The position numbers and the translations under genes are program-made. The notes beneath the pieces are model-generated. The model did no database searches. It was not told where the DNA came from and was given only the letters and a program-made list of their open reading frames with translations. DNA of 64,000 nucleotides from positions 3,534,001 through 3,598,000 of the forward strand of contig OZ257134.1 of NCBI GenBank assembly GCA_965279065.1, given 5' to 3'. This document shows, piece by piece, positions 16,817-26,436 of the stretch. The stretch comes from JAKAXS01 sp965279065 (GTDB lineage Bacteria; Pseudomonadota; Alphaproteobacteria; Rhizobiales; Hyphomicrobiaceae). Every line of letters starts with the position of its first letter. Positions within the stretch are counted from its first letter, which is position 1.

Positions 16817-17212
16817 CGCGACGCCGATCCCAGCAAAGCCCAAACGACATGACTTGCTGCACTGCCCCACATCGAAACCGGCGAAGCTCATCGTGCACTG
16901 ATGCATCGTTGCGTCGCCACGGCACCGATAGTAACCAGTTGTCAATCAACCGTTGGTTAAACTAATCTCAACAGGCTATGTGATCTCCGAGATTTCATTG
17001 CGGGATCAGGCCTATGGGTGGCCGCGTTAAGGCAGCATACGACTCATCGCGTATTTCGCGAATGGGCAGATGCAACCCTGAAATCTTTTTCCATCCGTCC
17101 ACATCAGAAGTTACCTTCGTGCGCTGCGCAGGCAACGGCGGCAGCGCTCTGCATTGGATTTTTCATTGACCTACTAGGGCGCACGGCGGCGCCAACGTGA
17201 GGAGTGCGTAAA
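16817..17212. other. intergenic region upstream of the type I secretion island
   Basis: About 395 bp without a supported gene. A nested inverted repeat lies at 16933-16958. Close to the gene a strong ribosome site (gaggag) sits at 17199-17204. Promoter boxes could not be fixed. Confidence 0.5.
16933..16958. promoter_or_regulatory. nested inverted repeat, possible operator
   Basis: AACCA (16933-16937) pairs with TGGTT (16954-16958), and inside it GTTG (16938-16941) pairs with CAAC (16947-16950). The symmetric AT-rich layout about 255 bp upstream of the secreted-protein gene resembles a regulator site. No regulator can be named. Confidence 0.25.
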
Positions 17213-20200
17213 ATGACGGGGATCATCAAACTTGAGGCGCAAGAACTTCGCATCGATGAGGACGAGGGCTTCGTCTCTGTTGCCATCGTGCGAACCGGTG
17301 ACGTGTCGGGCGCAGTGGAGATCAACTACGCGGTCACTCCCAGCACGGCGACTGCCGGTCAGGACTACGTCCCCATTTCCGGTGTCATCACGATGGCGGC
17401 GGGAGAAACGCGCGTCGTCGTTCCCGTCCAGATCATCGATGACAGCCTGGCGGAACCCACCGAGACCTTCGTTTTCTCGATCGTCAATATCAATAGCGGT
17501 ACCCTACTGGCACCACGCACCACGCGCATCGATATTGCCGACAATGAACTGATAACACCCGACCCCGTCGATCCGCCGCTCGCATCCGACTACGACGTGA
17601 GCCGGCAGACCGAGATCACGGGGCTCGTCAACCCGATCTCGTTCGAATGGTCTCCCGTCGACTCTTCGATCATGTACATCGCCGAGAAGGGCGGCCGCAT
17701 CCGCGTCTACGATACGGACACGCATTCCTTCAAAGGCACGTTTCTCGACATACGGTCCGAGGTGAACGAAGCCGGCGACCGCGGTTTGATGGACATCGCC
17801 CTCGACCCGAACTTTGCGACAAACCATTATGTCTACGCCTTCTACGTCGTGGATCCCCCCGAGACAGTTGGCAGAACCGGCAACGCCGGCCCCGACGGAT
17901 ATGGCAATCGCTATGCCCAGGTCGTGCGCTATCAGGCCGATCCCGCGACCGACTACACAACCGTTCTGGCCAACAGCAAAGTCATCTTGTTGGGGGGCGC
18001 CGGAACTGGGCTCAACAGCATCAGCGGCGGCGGCGCCATCGACAGCACCTTGAACCTCACGCAGCGCGCGTCGGACGTCAATCCCACCACTGGCGCCTAT
18101 GTCCAGGACTACCTTAAGGTCGACAGCGACTCGCACGCCGGCGGCGCGCTTGAGTTCGGCCCGGACGGTAAGCTTTACGTCTCCGTCGGCGACGGTACGT
18201 CGTACAACGCCGTCGACAAGCGCGGCATATCCGTCCAATCGGTGGACGCGCTCGCCGGCAAGATCCTGCGCATCGACCCGATGACTGGCGACGGCTTCGC
18301 GGACAACCCCTTCTACGTCCCTGGCGACTCGCTCGATTCCAACCGGTCTAAGGTCTATCAGCTCGGCCTGCGCAACCCCTTTGCCATCAGCTTCGACAGC
18401 GTCGGCAAGCTCATCATCTCGGAAACGGGTTGGGAGAGCTGGGAGGAAATCAACGTCGGTGGCCCGGGAGCCAACTTCGGCTGGCCGTTCTATGAGGGCG
18501 GCGACAACGGAACTTTACTCCAAACTGCCGGCTACAGGGACATGCCCGAGGCCATCGCTTTTTACCAAGGCGTGGCGAATGGTTCGATCGAGGTGACGGC
18601 CGCCTATCGCGCCTTCGGACACTCTACAGCGGCATTGGGCTATCAGGTGCAGGCCATCGTCGGTGCGAACGATGTCGTGCATTCCGACAAGTACCCGACC
18701 GGGATCCAGAACGACTACTTCTTTGCCGACGTCTCGCAGGGTGAGATTTACGCCGTCGATGCCGACGACCGCAGCCAGCTGAAATTCCTTTACCGGGAGG
18801 ATGGCTTCGTCCCCGTGCACTTCAAGCAGGGACCGGACGGCTACATGTACTACGCCAGTCTCATCGACGGCACGATCGGCCGCTTCCTCATTGAGTCACC
18901 GCCCACCAACTTCGTCGTCAATGGCAACCTCGAAACGTTGCGCATGACGAGTCCGAACTTCTTCCAGAGCTACACCAACGGCCAGGTTCCCGGCTGGAAC
19001 AACTTGAACGTGGCCAACGGCGTCGAGCTGATCCGCTACAACGACGATCAGAAAATCGACACTGACACGATCGGCGGTCTCGACACGCTGTACCAGGACA
19101 TCCAGACCCAGGCCGGCAGGACCTATACCTTGAAATTCGACGCCATAGCCAACGTCGTCGGCTCCTCCGACTTTGACGTTCTCTGGAACGGCGTCGTCAT
19201 CGCCACGGTTCGGCCCGGAGCGACCAACCAGACCTACACGTACACAGTGACTGGCACCGGCGGCAGCGATCGTTTGGCATTTCGCGAATTTGCGGCACAG
19301 GATGACAATACCGGCGCCCTCCTGGACGAGATCAAACTCATTCTCCAGGGCACGACGCCCCCGACGCCTCCGGTCGCCAACAACGACAGCTTCACGACTG
19401 CCTTCAACACGCCGCTCAACGGCACCACGGTGCTCGTCAACGACACTGACGCCAACGGCGATCCGCTGACGGCAGCCGTCGTCACGGGACCGGCGCACGG
19501 CACCCTGACCCTGAACGCCAACGGCACCTTCCTCTACACGCCGACGGCTGGCTACAGCGGCGCCGACAGCTTCACGTACAGGGCCAACGACGGAACCGCC
19601 AACTCGAACACTGCCACCGTTGCCTTGACGGTGTCCCCAAGCACCCCGCCCGGCACCGAACTGATCGTCAACGGCAATCTCGAAACATTGCGCATGACGT
19701 CGGCGACCTACTGGCAGAGCTACACCAACGGTCAGGTCCCCGGCTGGAACAATACCAACACCACCGGCCTCGAAGTCGTCCGTTCCAACAACGACCAGAA
19801 GCTTGACCTCGATGTCGTCGGCACCGCCGACCAGATCTACCAGGACGTCACGACAGTCGCCGGACAGGCCTACACGCTGAAGTTCGACGCCTTCGCCAGC
19901 CAGGTCGGATCGTCCGCCTTCGACGTGCTGTGGAATGGCAACGTCGTCGCCAGCATCACCCCGACGGCCACCAACCAGACCTATACCTTCTCCGTGACGG
20001 GAACCGGCGGATCCAACCGCCTGTCGTTCCGGGAACTGGTCGCCGAGAACAACGGCAACGGCGCCTATCTCGACAACGTCTCGCTCATCGGCCAGGGCAC
20101 GACGCCCCCGACGCCTCCGGTCGCCAACAACGACAGCTTCACGACTGCCTTCAACACGCCGCTCAACGGCACCACGGTGCTCGTCAACGACACCGACGCC

Positions 20201-21670
20201 AACGGCGATCCGCTGACGGCAGCCGTCGTCACGGGACCGGCGCACGGCACCCTGACCCTGAACGCCAACGGCACCTTCCTCTACACGCCGACGGCTGGCT
20301 ACAGCGGCGCCGACAGCTTCACGTACAGGGCCAACGACGGAACCGCCAACTCGAACACTGCCACCGTTGCCTTGACGGTGTCCCCAAGCACCCCGCCCGG
20401 CACCGAACTGATCGTCAACGGCAATCTCGAAACATTGCGCATGACGTCGGCGACCTACTGGCAGAGCTACACCAACGGTCAGGTCCCCGGCTGGAACAAT
20501 ACCAACACCACCGGCCTCGAAGTCGTCCGTTCCAACAACGACCAGAAGCTTGACCTCGATGTCGTCGGCACCGCCGACCAGATCTACCAGGACGTCACGA
20601 CAGTCGCCGGACAGGCCTACACGCTGAAGTTCGACGCCTTCGCCAGCCAGGTCGGATCGTCCGCCTTCGACGTGCTGTGGAATGGCAACGTCGTCGCCAG
20701 CATCACCCCGACGGCCACCAACCAGACCTATACCTTCTCCGTGACGGGAACCGGCGGATCCAACCGCCTGTCGTTCCGGGAACTGGTCGCCGAGAACAAC
20801 GGCAACGGCGCCTATCTCGACAACGTCTCGCTCATCGGCCAGGGCACGACGCCCCCGACGCCTCCGGTCGCCAACAACGACAGCTTCACGACTGCCTTCA
20901 ACACGCCGCTCAACGGCACCACGGTGCTCGTCAACGACACCGACGCCAACGGCGATCCGCTGACGGCAGCCGTCGTCACGGGGCCGGCGCACGGCACCCT
21001 GACCCTGAACGCCAACGGCACCTTCCTCTACACGCCGACGGCTGGCTACAGCGGCGCCGACAGCTTCACGTACAGGGCCAACGACGGCACCGCCAATTCG
21101 AACACCGCCACCGTTGCCTTGACGGTGTCACCCGACACGCCTCCGGGCGGTAGCAATCTGCTCGTCAACGGCGATCTGGAAACGCCGCGCATGACCGCCA
21201 CGACCTACTGGCAGAGCTACACCAACGGCCAGGTACCCGGCTGGAACAACACCAACACCACCGGCATCGAGATCGTTCGCTCCAATAACAATCAGAAGCT
21301 CGACCTCGATGTCGTCGGCACCGCCGACCAGATCTACCAGGACGTCACGACGGTCGCCGGACAGACCTACACGCTGAAGTTCGACGCCTTCGCCAGCCAG
21401 GTCGGGTCATCCAGCTTTGACGTGCTGTGGAACGGCAACGTCGTCGCCAGCATCACCCCGACGGCAACCAACCAGACCTACACCTTCTCCGTGACGGGAA
21501 CCGGCGGATCTAACCGCCTCTCGTTCCGGGAGCTAACCGCCGAGAACAACGGCAATGGTGCCTACCTCGACGACGTCTCGCTGACGTCCACGACGCAGCC
21601 TGCGGCACTCGCGGCCGCCGACACGCAGGATCACTCGATTGTCATTCCCGACAATCACACCATCGCCTAG
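17213..21670 (+). CDS. giant type I-secreted multidomain protein with sugar-dehydrogenase-like propeller
   Basis: About 1485 residues. Domains in order: Calx-beta (about 5-118); a PQQ-type glucose/sorbosone dehydrogenase beta-propeller (about 130-560) with SHAGGALEFGPDGKLYVSVGDG and LGLRNPFAISFD, the regions that carry the catalytic His and cofactor contacts in soluble glucose dehydrogenases; then a jelly-roll, carbohydrate-binding-like domain (GQVPGWNN, FDVLWNG) at about 563-712, followed by three units of cadherin-like plus jelly-roll domains to about 1461. There is no Sec signal peptide. The C-terminus is short and acidic, and no RTX nonapeptides are seen. The exporter genes follow directly, so type I secretion is inferred. 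Likely an extracellular or surface sugar-binding enzyme or adhesin; the substrate is unknown. Confidence 0.85.
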   Translation: MTGIIKLEAQELRIDEDEGFVSVAIVRTGDVSGAVEINYAVTPSTATAGQDYVPISGVITMAAGETRVVVPVQIIDDSLAEPTETFVFSIVNINSGTLLAPRTTRIDIADNELITPDPVDPPLASDYDVSRQTEITGLVNPISFEWSPVDSSIMYIAEKGGRIRVYDTDTHSFKGTFLDIRSEVNEAGDRGLMDIALDPNFATNHYVYAFYVVDPPETVGRTGNAGPDGYGNRYAQVVRYQADPATDYTTVLANSKVILLGGAGTGLNSISGGGAIDSTLNLTQRASDVNPTTGAYVQDYLKVDSDSHAGGALEFGPDGKLYVSVGDGTSYNAVDKRGISVQSVDALAGKILRIDPMTGDGFADNPFYVPGDSLDSNRSKVYQLGLRNPFAISFDSVGKLIISETGWESWEEINVGGPGANFGWPFYEGGDNGTLLQTAGYRDMPEAIAFYQGVANGSIEVTAAYRAFGHSTAALGYQVQAIVGANDVVHSDKYPTGIQNDYFFADVSQGEIYAVDADDRSQLKFLYREDGFVPVHFKQGPDGYMYYASLIDGTIGRFLIESPPTNFVVNGNLETLRMTSPNFFQSYTNGQVPGWNNLNVANGVELIRYNDDQKIDTDTIGGLDTLYQDIQTQAGRTYTLKFDAIANVVGSSDFDVLWNGVVIATVRPGATNQTYTYTVTGTGGSDRLAFREFAAQDDNTGALLDEIKLILQGTTPPTPPVANNDSFTTAFNTPLNGTTVLVNDTDANGDPLTAAVVTGPAHGTLTLNANGTFLYTPTAGYSGADSFTYRANDGTANSNTATVALTVSPSTPPGTELIVNGNLETLRMTSATYWQSYTNGQVPGWNNTNTTGLEVVRSNNDQKLDLDVVGTADQIYQDVTTVAGQAYTLKFDAFASQVGSSAFDVLWNGNVVASITPTATNQTYTFSVTGTGGSNRLSFRELVAENNGNGAYLDNVSLIGQGTTPPTPPVANNDSFTTAFNTPLNGTTVLVNDTDANGDPLTAAVVTGPAHGTLTLNANGTFLYTPTAGYSGADSFTYRANDGTANSNTATVALTVSPSTPPGTELIVNGNLETLRMTSATYWQSYTNGQVPGWNNTNTTGLEVVRSNNDQKLDLDVVGTADQIYQDVTTVAGQAYTLKFDAFASQVGSSAFDVLWNGNVVASITPTATNQTYTFSVTGTGGSNRLSFRELVAENNGNGAYLDNVSLIGQGTTPPTPPVANNDSFTTAFNTPLNGTTVLVNDTDANGDPLTAAVVTGPAHGTLTLNANGTFLYTPTAGYSGADSFTYRANDGTANSNTATVALTVSPDTPPGGSNLLVNGDLETPRMTATTYWQSYTNGQVPGWNNTNTTGIEIVRSNNNQKLDLDVVGTADQIYQDVTTVAGQTYTLKFDAFASQVGSSSFDVLWNGNVVASITPTATNQTYTFSVTGTGGSNRLSFRELTAENNGNGAYLDDVSLTSTTQPAALAAADTQDHSIVIPDNHTIA
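19354..21594 (+). repeat. three tandem 747-bp coding repeats
   Basis: Units start at 19354, 20101 and 20848, each 747 bp (249 codons), and encode one cadherin-like domain plus one jelly-roll domain. Units one and two are almost identical at DNA level; I noticed only single-base changes such as gacactgac against gacaccgac. Unit three matches until about 21130 and then diverges more. A related but older jelly-roll copy lies at 18903-19350. The pattern indicates recent in-frame duplication, and copy number could vary by recombination. Confidence 0.95.
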
Positions 21671-21689
21671 CGCTCACGTGTTCAACCGA

Positions 21690-21715
21690 GCCGGCGGGCC
21701 CTGCGGCTCGCCGGC
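21690..21715 (+). terminator. GC-rich hairpin between secreted protein and its exporter
   Basis: GCCGGCG (21690-21696) pairs with CGCCGGC (21709-21715) over a 12-nt loop, 20 nt after the stop of the secreted protein. There is no T-run. It may only partly stop transcription, giving more substrate than exporter mRNA, or protect the mRNA end. Confidence 0.4.
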
Positions 21716-21750
21716 ACCCCATCACAACGGCCCCAGCATAGGTCGCCCAA

Positions 21751-23478
21751 ATGCACCACGGCGCAGCACCCACCACTCCCGTCTCCCAGGCATTGGCACA
21801 ATGCCGATCAGGGCTTGTCTATGCCGTCGCACTCAGCTGCATCATGAATGTGCTGATGTTCACCGGCCCGTTCTACATGCTGCAGGTCTACGACCGCGTT
21901 CTTCCCGCTCACAGCATCCCGACCCTGGTCGGCATCAGCATTCTCGCGCTGTTCCTGCTGGCCGTTTTCGGCGTCCTTGACCTGCTGCGCTCCCGTCTGA
22001 TGACGCGGATCGGCGCCCTACTCGACCTGAGCCTCGCGGACATGGCGTTCGCCCACCAGGCCGCGCCCCGCTGGCGGGCCGAGCAGGCCGGCCAGGATGC
22101 CCTGCGCGACCTGGGCGTTGTCCGCCAGTTTCTCGGCAGCCCCGCCGCCACCGGCCTGATGGACATACCCTGGTTGCCGCTGTTCGTATTCATGCTCTAC
22201 GCCTTGCATCCCGTCATGGGACACGTCGCCGCCATCAGCGTCGTCGTCTTTCTCGCCATCGCCACGGCAAATGAATTTCGCAGCCGGCCGCTGGCACAGA
22301 CCGTCGAACACCTTGGCCAGATGGAGCAGGTGACGGCCTTCAACGTTCGCAGCAATATCGACACCGTGCGTGCCATGGGCATGTTTGGCACCCTGCAGCA
22401 GACGTGGGCCGCCACGCACGCAGCGCTGCTGAAGTCAGGCGTCGCCGCCAGCGACCGCAGTGCCGGCTACGCGACGTTCGCCAAAACGCTGCGGCTCATC
22501 CTCCAGTCAGCCATCCTCGGGCTCGGCGCCTATCTCGTCATCAAGTCCGAGCTGTCGAGTGGGGCCCTCATCGCTTGCTCCATCATGTTCGCGCGGGCCC
22601 TGCAGCCCATCGATCAAGCCGTCGGCCAGTGGCGCCTCATCCTCAGCGCCCGCCGCAGCTGGAATAGGCTTTGTGCTCTATCGGACGTGACAGCCTCCGA
22701 GCCAGACCGCATGCGGCTGCGGCTTCCCTGCAAGACGCTGGCGATCGCCGGGCTCAGCGTGTCGACGCCGGACGGCAAGCGTGACCTCGTCCAGCCGCTG
22801 ACGCTCGATCTCGTCGCCGGCGACGGTCTCGGCGTTGTCGGCCCCAGCGGCTCGGGCAAGACCTCCCTGCTGCGCGGCATCGTCGGCGCCCTGCCGATCA
22901 CCGCCGGCGAAATCCGATTGGACGGCGCTACGCCCGACCAGTGGCCGGAGGCCGAACTGGGTACCGGCATCGGCTATATGGCGCAGGACGTTCAACTGCT
23001 CGACGGCACGCTGGCACAGAACATCTCCCGGTTTGCACGCAAGGGAAATCCCGACGATATCGTTGAGGCCGCGACGCTCGCCGGCGTCCACGAACTCATT
23101 TTGTCGCTGCCCGACGGCTACGACACGGTGGTCGGATTGCGCGGCTTGCAGCTGTCGGCCGGCCAGAAGCAGCGGATCGGCCTCGCCCGCGCAGCCTACC
23201 GCATGCCGTTCCTGATCGTGCTCGACGAACCGAATGCGCACCTCGACAACATCGGTGAACAAGCGCTTTGCCGCGCCGTACGCCGCCTGCGGGCGAACGG
23301 CAGCATTGTCATCGTTGCCGCCCACCGCAACCAGGTCCTGAACGAAACCAACAAGCTGCTCCTGATCGAGGACGGCCGCGGCCAGGAGTTCGGCGACAAG
23401 GCCGACGTCATGGCCAAGCTCTCTAGCCGCCAGCGTCCGAAGAGCGTCGTGCGAGGTATCCATGTCGTTGGAACGTGA
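21751..23478 (+). CDS. type I secretion ABC transporter, PrtD/HasD family
   Basis: Fused permease-ATPase of 575 residues. The N-terminal half has the PrtD-type region with MNVLMFTGPFYMLQVYDRVLPAHS and several membrane helices. The ATPase has Walker A GPSGSGKTS near residue 364, signature LSAGQKQR near 466, Walker B FLIVLDEP near 487 and the switch His in VAAHR. There is no N-terminal C39 peptidase domain, so the substrate is not cleaved. It would power export of the large protein encoded upstream. It overlaps the adaptor gene by 17 bp. No TolC-type outer-membrane gene is in the window. Confidence 0.92.
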   Translation: MHHGAAPTTPVSQALAQCRSGLVYAVALSCIMNVLMFTGPFYMLQVYDRVLPAHSIPTLVGISILALFLLAVFGVLDLLRSRLMTRIGALLDLSLADMAFAHQAAPRWRAEQAGQDALRDLGVVRQFLGSPAATGLMDIPWLPLFVFMLYALHPVMGHVAAISVVVFLAIATANEFRSRPLAQTVEHLGQMEQVTAFNVRSNIDTVRAMGMFGTLQQTWAATHAALLKSGVAASDRSAGYATFAKTLRLILQSAILGLGAYLVIKSELSSGALIACSIMFARALQPIDQAVGQWRLILSARRSWNRLCALSDVTASEPDRMRLRLPCKTLAIAGLSVSTPDGKRDLVQPLTLDLVAGDGLGVVGPSGSGKTSLLRGIVGALPITAGEIRLDGATPDQWPEAELGTGIGYMAQDVQLLDGTLAQNISRFARKGNPDDIVEAATLAGVHELILSLPDGYDTVVGLRGLQLSAGQKQRIGLARAAYRMPFLIVLDEPNAHLDNIGEQALCRAVRRLRANGSIVIVAAHRNQVLNETNKLLLIEDGRGQEFGDKADVMAKLSSRQRPKSVVRGIHVVGT

Positions 23479-24784
23479 ATTGAACGGCATGAAGGCCAAC
23501 GTCCAGCGCACGGGATTGATCTCCCTGGCGGTCATCGCCCTCTTGCTGGTCGGCGTCGCCGCTTGGGGCGGCACGCAGGAAGTCGAAGAGGCGGTCATCG
23601 CGCCGGGCACCATCGTCGTCGGTTCGCAGAAAAAGCGCGTCCAGCACCCCGACGGCGGCATCGTCGCCGCCATCAATGTTAACGATGGCGATCACGTTGC
23701 CGCGGGCGCCATCCTCTTCCGCCTCGACGGCAAGCTTCTCGTCACCGAACGTGGCGCCGTGCGCCGCCGCATATTCGAGTTGAGCGCCAAGCGCTGGCGT
23801 CTCCTCGCCGAACGCGATGGCGTCGACGAACTTCCGCCATGGCACACACCGCCGAACTCCATCACCCAGGTGGACAACACCGAACTCGACGAGATCATCG
23901 TCGGACAGCGCCGCCTGTTCGAGATCCGGCGGCTTGTCGTCGCCAAGCAGAAGGACCAGCTTGCCGAGCGCGCCAAGCAGCTCGATCTCTCGATCGGCGG
24001 TCTGGAACGGCAGATCACCTCGCGCGCCACGCAGCTCGCCGTCACCAGGGACGAGATCAGCCAGGTATCCGGCCTCAAGGAACGCGGCCTGCTGCCGCTC
24101 TCGCGATGGACGCCGCTGGCGCGCCAGGAGGCCAGCCTCGACGGCGAACTGGGACAGATCGAGGCCCAGCTTGCCAGCACGCGTGCCCAGATCGCCGAGG
24201 TGGAACTCAAGCGTTTGGAGGTTGACGAAACCTACCGCCGCGAGGCGCTGAACGATCTGCAGGCGGTCGACGGCGAACTGAGCCAGCTCGTCGAAAAGCA
24301 TACCGCACTGGAAGAGAAGGTTGGCCGCCTCGATGTGCGCGCACCGGTGGCCGGACGCATCCACGAGTTGGGTATCCATACGATCGGCGGCGTCGTAACT
24401 CCATCGGACACGCTCGCCTACGTCGTCCCCAGCAACGAGGCTCTCGTCATTGACGCCCTGGTATCGCCGCGTGAGATCGATCGCGTCCATGAAGGAGGCG
24501 CAACGCGTGTGCGACTGACGTCATTCGATTCGAAGACGACCCCGGAGCTCTTCGGACACATCGTATCGATCTCTGCCGATCATCTGGCACAGAAGGAAAA
24601 CCTGCCGCCGGCCTTCAAGGTGCGCGTCGCCCTCAACGACGGCGAGGTGGCGCGCCTGGGTCGCGTCGACATCCTCCCCGGGATGGAAGCCGAGGTGATG
24701 ATGACGAGCGCGCCGCGAACCATGCTGAGCTACCTCGCCAAGCCGATGGTCGATCAGATGACGCGGGCCTTCCGCGAACGCTAG
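23462..24784 (+). CDS. HlyD/PrtE-type type I secretion membrane-fusion protein
   Basis: Adaptor of 440 residues: a short cytoplasmic start, one membrane helix (TGLISLAVIALLLVGVAAW near residue 20), a lipoyl/beta-barrel half with VQHPDGGIVAAINVNDGDHVAAG, a long periplasmic coiled-coil hairpin (about 130-280), the second lipoyl half with VRAPVAGRIHELGIHTIGGVV, and a C-terminal beta-barrel ending with PGMEAEVMMTS. It should link the ABC exporter to a TolC-type channel encoded elsewhere. The 17-bp overlap with the exporter gene indicates coupled translation. Confidence 0.92.
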   Translation: MSLERELNGMKANVQRTGLISLAVIALLLVGVAAWGGTQEVEEAVIAPGTIVVGSQKKRVQHPDGGIVAAINVNDGDHVAAGAILFRLDGKLLVTERGAVRRRIFELSAKRWRLLAERDGVDELPPWHTPPNSITQVDNTELDEIIVGQRRLFEIRRLVVAKQKDQLAERAKQLDLSIGGLERQITSRATQLAVTRDEISQVSGLKERGLLPLSRWTPLARQEASLDGELGQIEAQLASTRAQIAEVELKRLEVDETYRREALNDLQAVDGELSQLVEKHTALEEKVGRLDVRAPVAGRIHELGIHTIGGVVTPSDTLAYVVPSNEALVIDALVSPREIDRVHEGGATRVRLTSFDSKTTPELFGHIVSISADHLAQKENLPPAFKVRVALNDGEVARLGRVDILPGMEAEVMMTSAPRTMLSYLAKPMVDQMTRAFRER

Positions 24785-24814
24785 AAGTCGCCAGCCATGC
24801 CGTGGCGTGCCGCC

Positions 24815-26083
24815 TCAGATCTCGCGCGCCTTGCGCCAACGATACAAGAGCAGCGCGCCCGTCTCGATGACACGACTGAGGACGACTCCTGGAAAGCCGA
24901 TCAGCGCTATGCCCAACGGCGCGCCGATCAACCGGTAGACGCCTGCCGCCATGTTGCTGGACCAGATCGTCTTGTCTTCGCGACGCGCATAAAGCTTCAG
25001 CACGGCCACGTCCCCGAGCATGCCGAGCAGCATGGATGCCATAAGCACGCAACCCCAGACGTAGTACTCCGCCACCAGCGGCTGTCGCAAGTACGGCAGA
25101 AGAAACCACAGCGCCGCCATGCCCACCGCAATCACGCTGCCCCCGCCGGCCAGAACCATCATCCATGTCTGCCGCGAGAGGCGCCGGACCTCGGGCCAAG
25201 CCCCGGCCTTGGCAGCCTTGATCAGGTAGGGGCCCTGGAAGCTCATGACGCCGCTGTTGACCAGTGCCTGCGCTGCAGTACAGAACGACCAGAAGACTGT
25301 GAACACCCCGAGCATCTCCAACCCGAGAAATTTTTGAACGAAGACACGCTCCATCCCGTTTCCGAACGCCAGTGTCAGCACCCCAAGCCACAGCGGAAAC
25401 GACTGACCGAGCCCCAGCTTTAGGCTGGTCGCGTCAAACGGCGCGGCCCAGATTTCCTGCCAGGGCCAGCTGCGCCAGAGCCATAACGTTACGATGATGT
25501 TAAGCGCCAGACCGCACAGCCATCCGATGAGCACGACATCGAATGTACGCAGCTCAGGCACCAGCAGGCCAAGGCCGATAACGATTGGCACCCACAGGCC
25601 GCTGCTCAAAAACAGGCACGCATTTGCCGCGACCGGTCGATGTTGCGCCACCAGCAGAATATTGGTCGTCGCCGCATAGTGTTCGCCGCATACGATGGCC
25701 GCCATCATCGCCAACGCCGGCAAGGTTACGACGCCGCTCGCCGAAAGCCCCCAGATGACCAACCCCACACAGGCGTAACTTGCCAGCGCCAGCAGAGTCT
25801 GCGTTCGCCACAGCAGCATCAATTCCGTGTCAGCCATGCCCACGGCTGCACGCTCGCTGTGCTGGGTGAATCCGAAACCCAGCAACACACCACCGAGGTA
25901 GATCATTGCCGTCAGCAGGCCATAAAGCCCCGCCGCCTCGAGGCCCAAATATCGGGCCATGTACAACGTTAGGCCGGCCTTCAGGGCAAGCGGTAGCACC
26001 CGCAATGTCATGTTGGAGGCGCGCGACAAAATCTGCTTCCGCGCGCCAACGCGATTCAGCAGCGCAGCGATGAAGCCCCGCAT
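24815..26083 (-). CDS. Wzx-like lipid-linked oligosaccharide flippase (polysaccharide biosynthesis protein)
   Basis: Polytopic membrane protein of 422 residues with about 12 hydrophobic helices, for example LPLALKAGLTLYMARYLGL and LLTAMIYLGGVLLGFGF, typical of the MVF/polysaccharide-synthase superfamily. I chose the ATG at 26083 because GAGG lies about 7 nt upstream and the open frame beyond has no membrane character. It would flip undecaprenyl-linked units across the inner membrane. It lies 11 kb from the sugar-nucleotide genes; whether it serves that glycan or another one with the nearby glycosyltransferase is unknown. Confidence 0.8.
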   Translation of the reverse strand: MRGFIAALLNRVGARKQILSRASNMTLRVLPLALKAGLTLYMARYLGLEAAGLYGLLTAMIYLGGVLLGFGFTQHSERAAVGMADTELMLLWRTQTLLALASYACVGLVIWGLSASGVVTLPALAMMAAIVCGEHYAATTNILLVAQHRPVAANACLFLSSGLWVPIVIGLGLLVPELRTFDVVLIGWLCGLALNIIVTLWLWRSWPWQEIWAAPFDATSLKLGLGQSFPLWLGVLTLAFGNGMERVFVQKFLGLEMLGVFTVFWSFCTAAQALVNSGVMSFQGPYLIKAAKAGAWPEVRRLSRQTWMMVLAGGGSVIAVGMAALWFLLPYLRQPLVAEYYVWGCVLMASMLLGMLGDVAVLKLYARREDKTIWSSNMAAGVYRLIGAPLGIALIGFPGVVLSRVIETGALLLYRWRKAREI

Positions 26084-26255
26084 ACGGATCCTCAGTTCAT
26101 CCCAGGTGCCAAATGGCCGATCTGCCCCCACACCATGCCAAATGATACAATGGCAACATTGTAAATGGATTGAGGGACGTTGCCGCGGTGTCAATGTTCG
26201 GCCCGAGGCAATCGTAGTTCCACGCGCAATGACTAGGCGGCAACGACGCCCGGAA

Positions 26256-26330
26256 TGGGTCGTTGGCCGCGGTAGCGTCCCAAGTTGGCGTACTTTGCAT
26301 CAGCCCTGCCTCCAAGAGCGGCGCTAGCCT
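26256..26330 (-). pseudogene. remnant copy of the 3' end of the adjacent glycosyltransferase gene
   Basis: On the minus strand this stretch reads EAGLMQSTPTWDATAA, almost the same as the last residues of the downstream-numbered glycosyltransferase (EAGLMQSTPAWDTAA, coded at about 26440-26510). DNA similarity is also obvious (both contain ctttgcatcagccc). No upstream part of a gene is left. This is the tail of a duplicated and otherwise deleted paralogue. Confidence 0.7.
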
Positions 26331-26436
26331 ATGCACTTCTTAACTTTCTGTTTCGCTCCAATGGAAATGCGTTGACGATCATTTCTTTGATCGCCGAGCC
26401 GCCGCCCTGCCTAGCTGAATGACGCATGGCAGCACA

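Noticed and set aside
18896..20992. 698-residue open frame on the minus strand inside the repeats
   Set aside because: It is antisense to the secreted protein and repeats with the same 749-bp-scale period only because the coding strand does; composition is Val/Gly/Arg-rich without family motifs.
19354..21594. possible CRISPR or noncoding repeat array
   Set aside because: Units are 747 bp, in frame, and encode protein domains; there are no short repeats with unique spacers.
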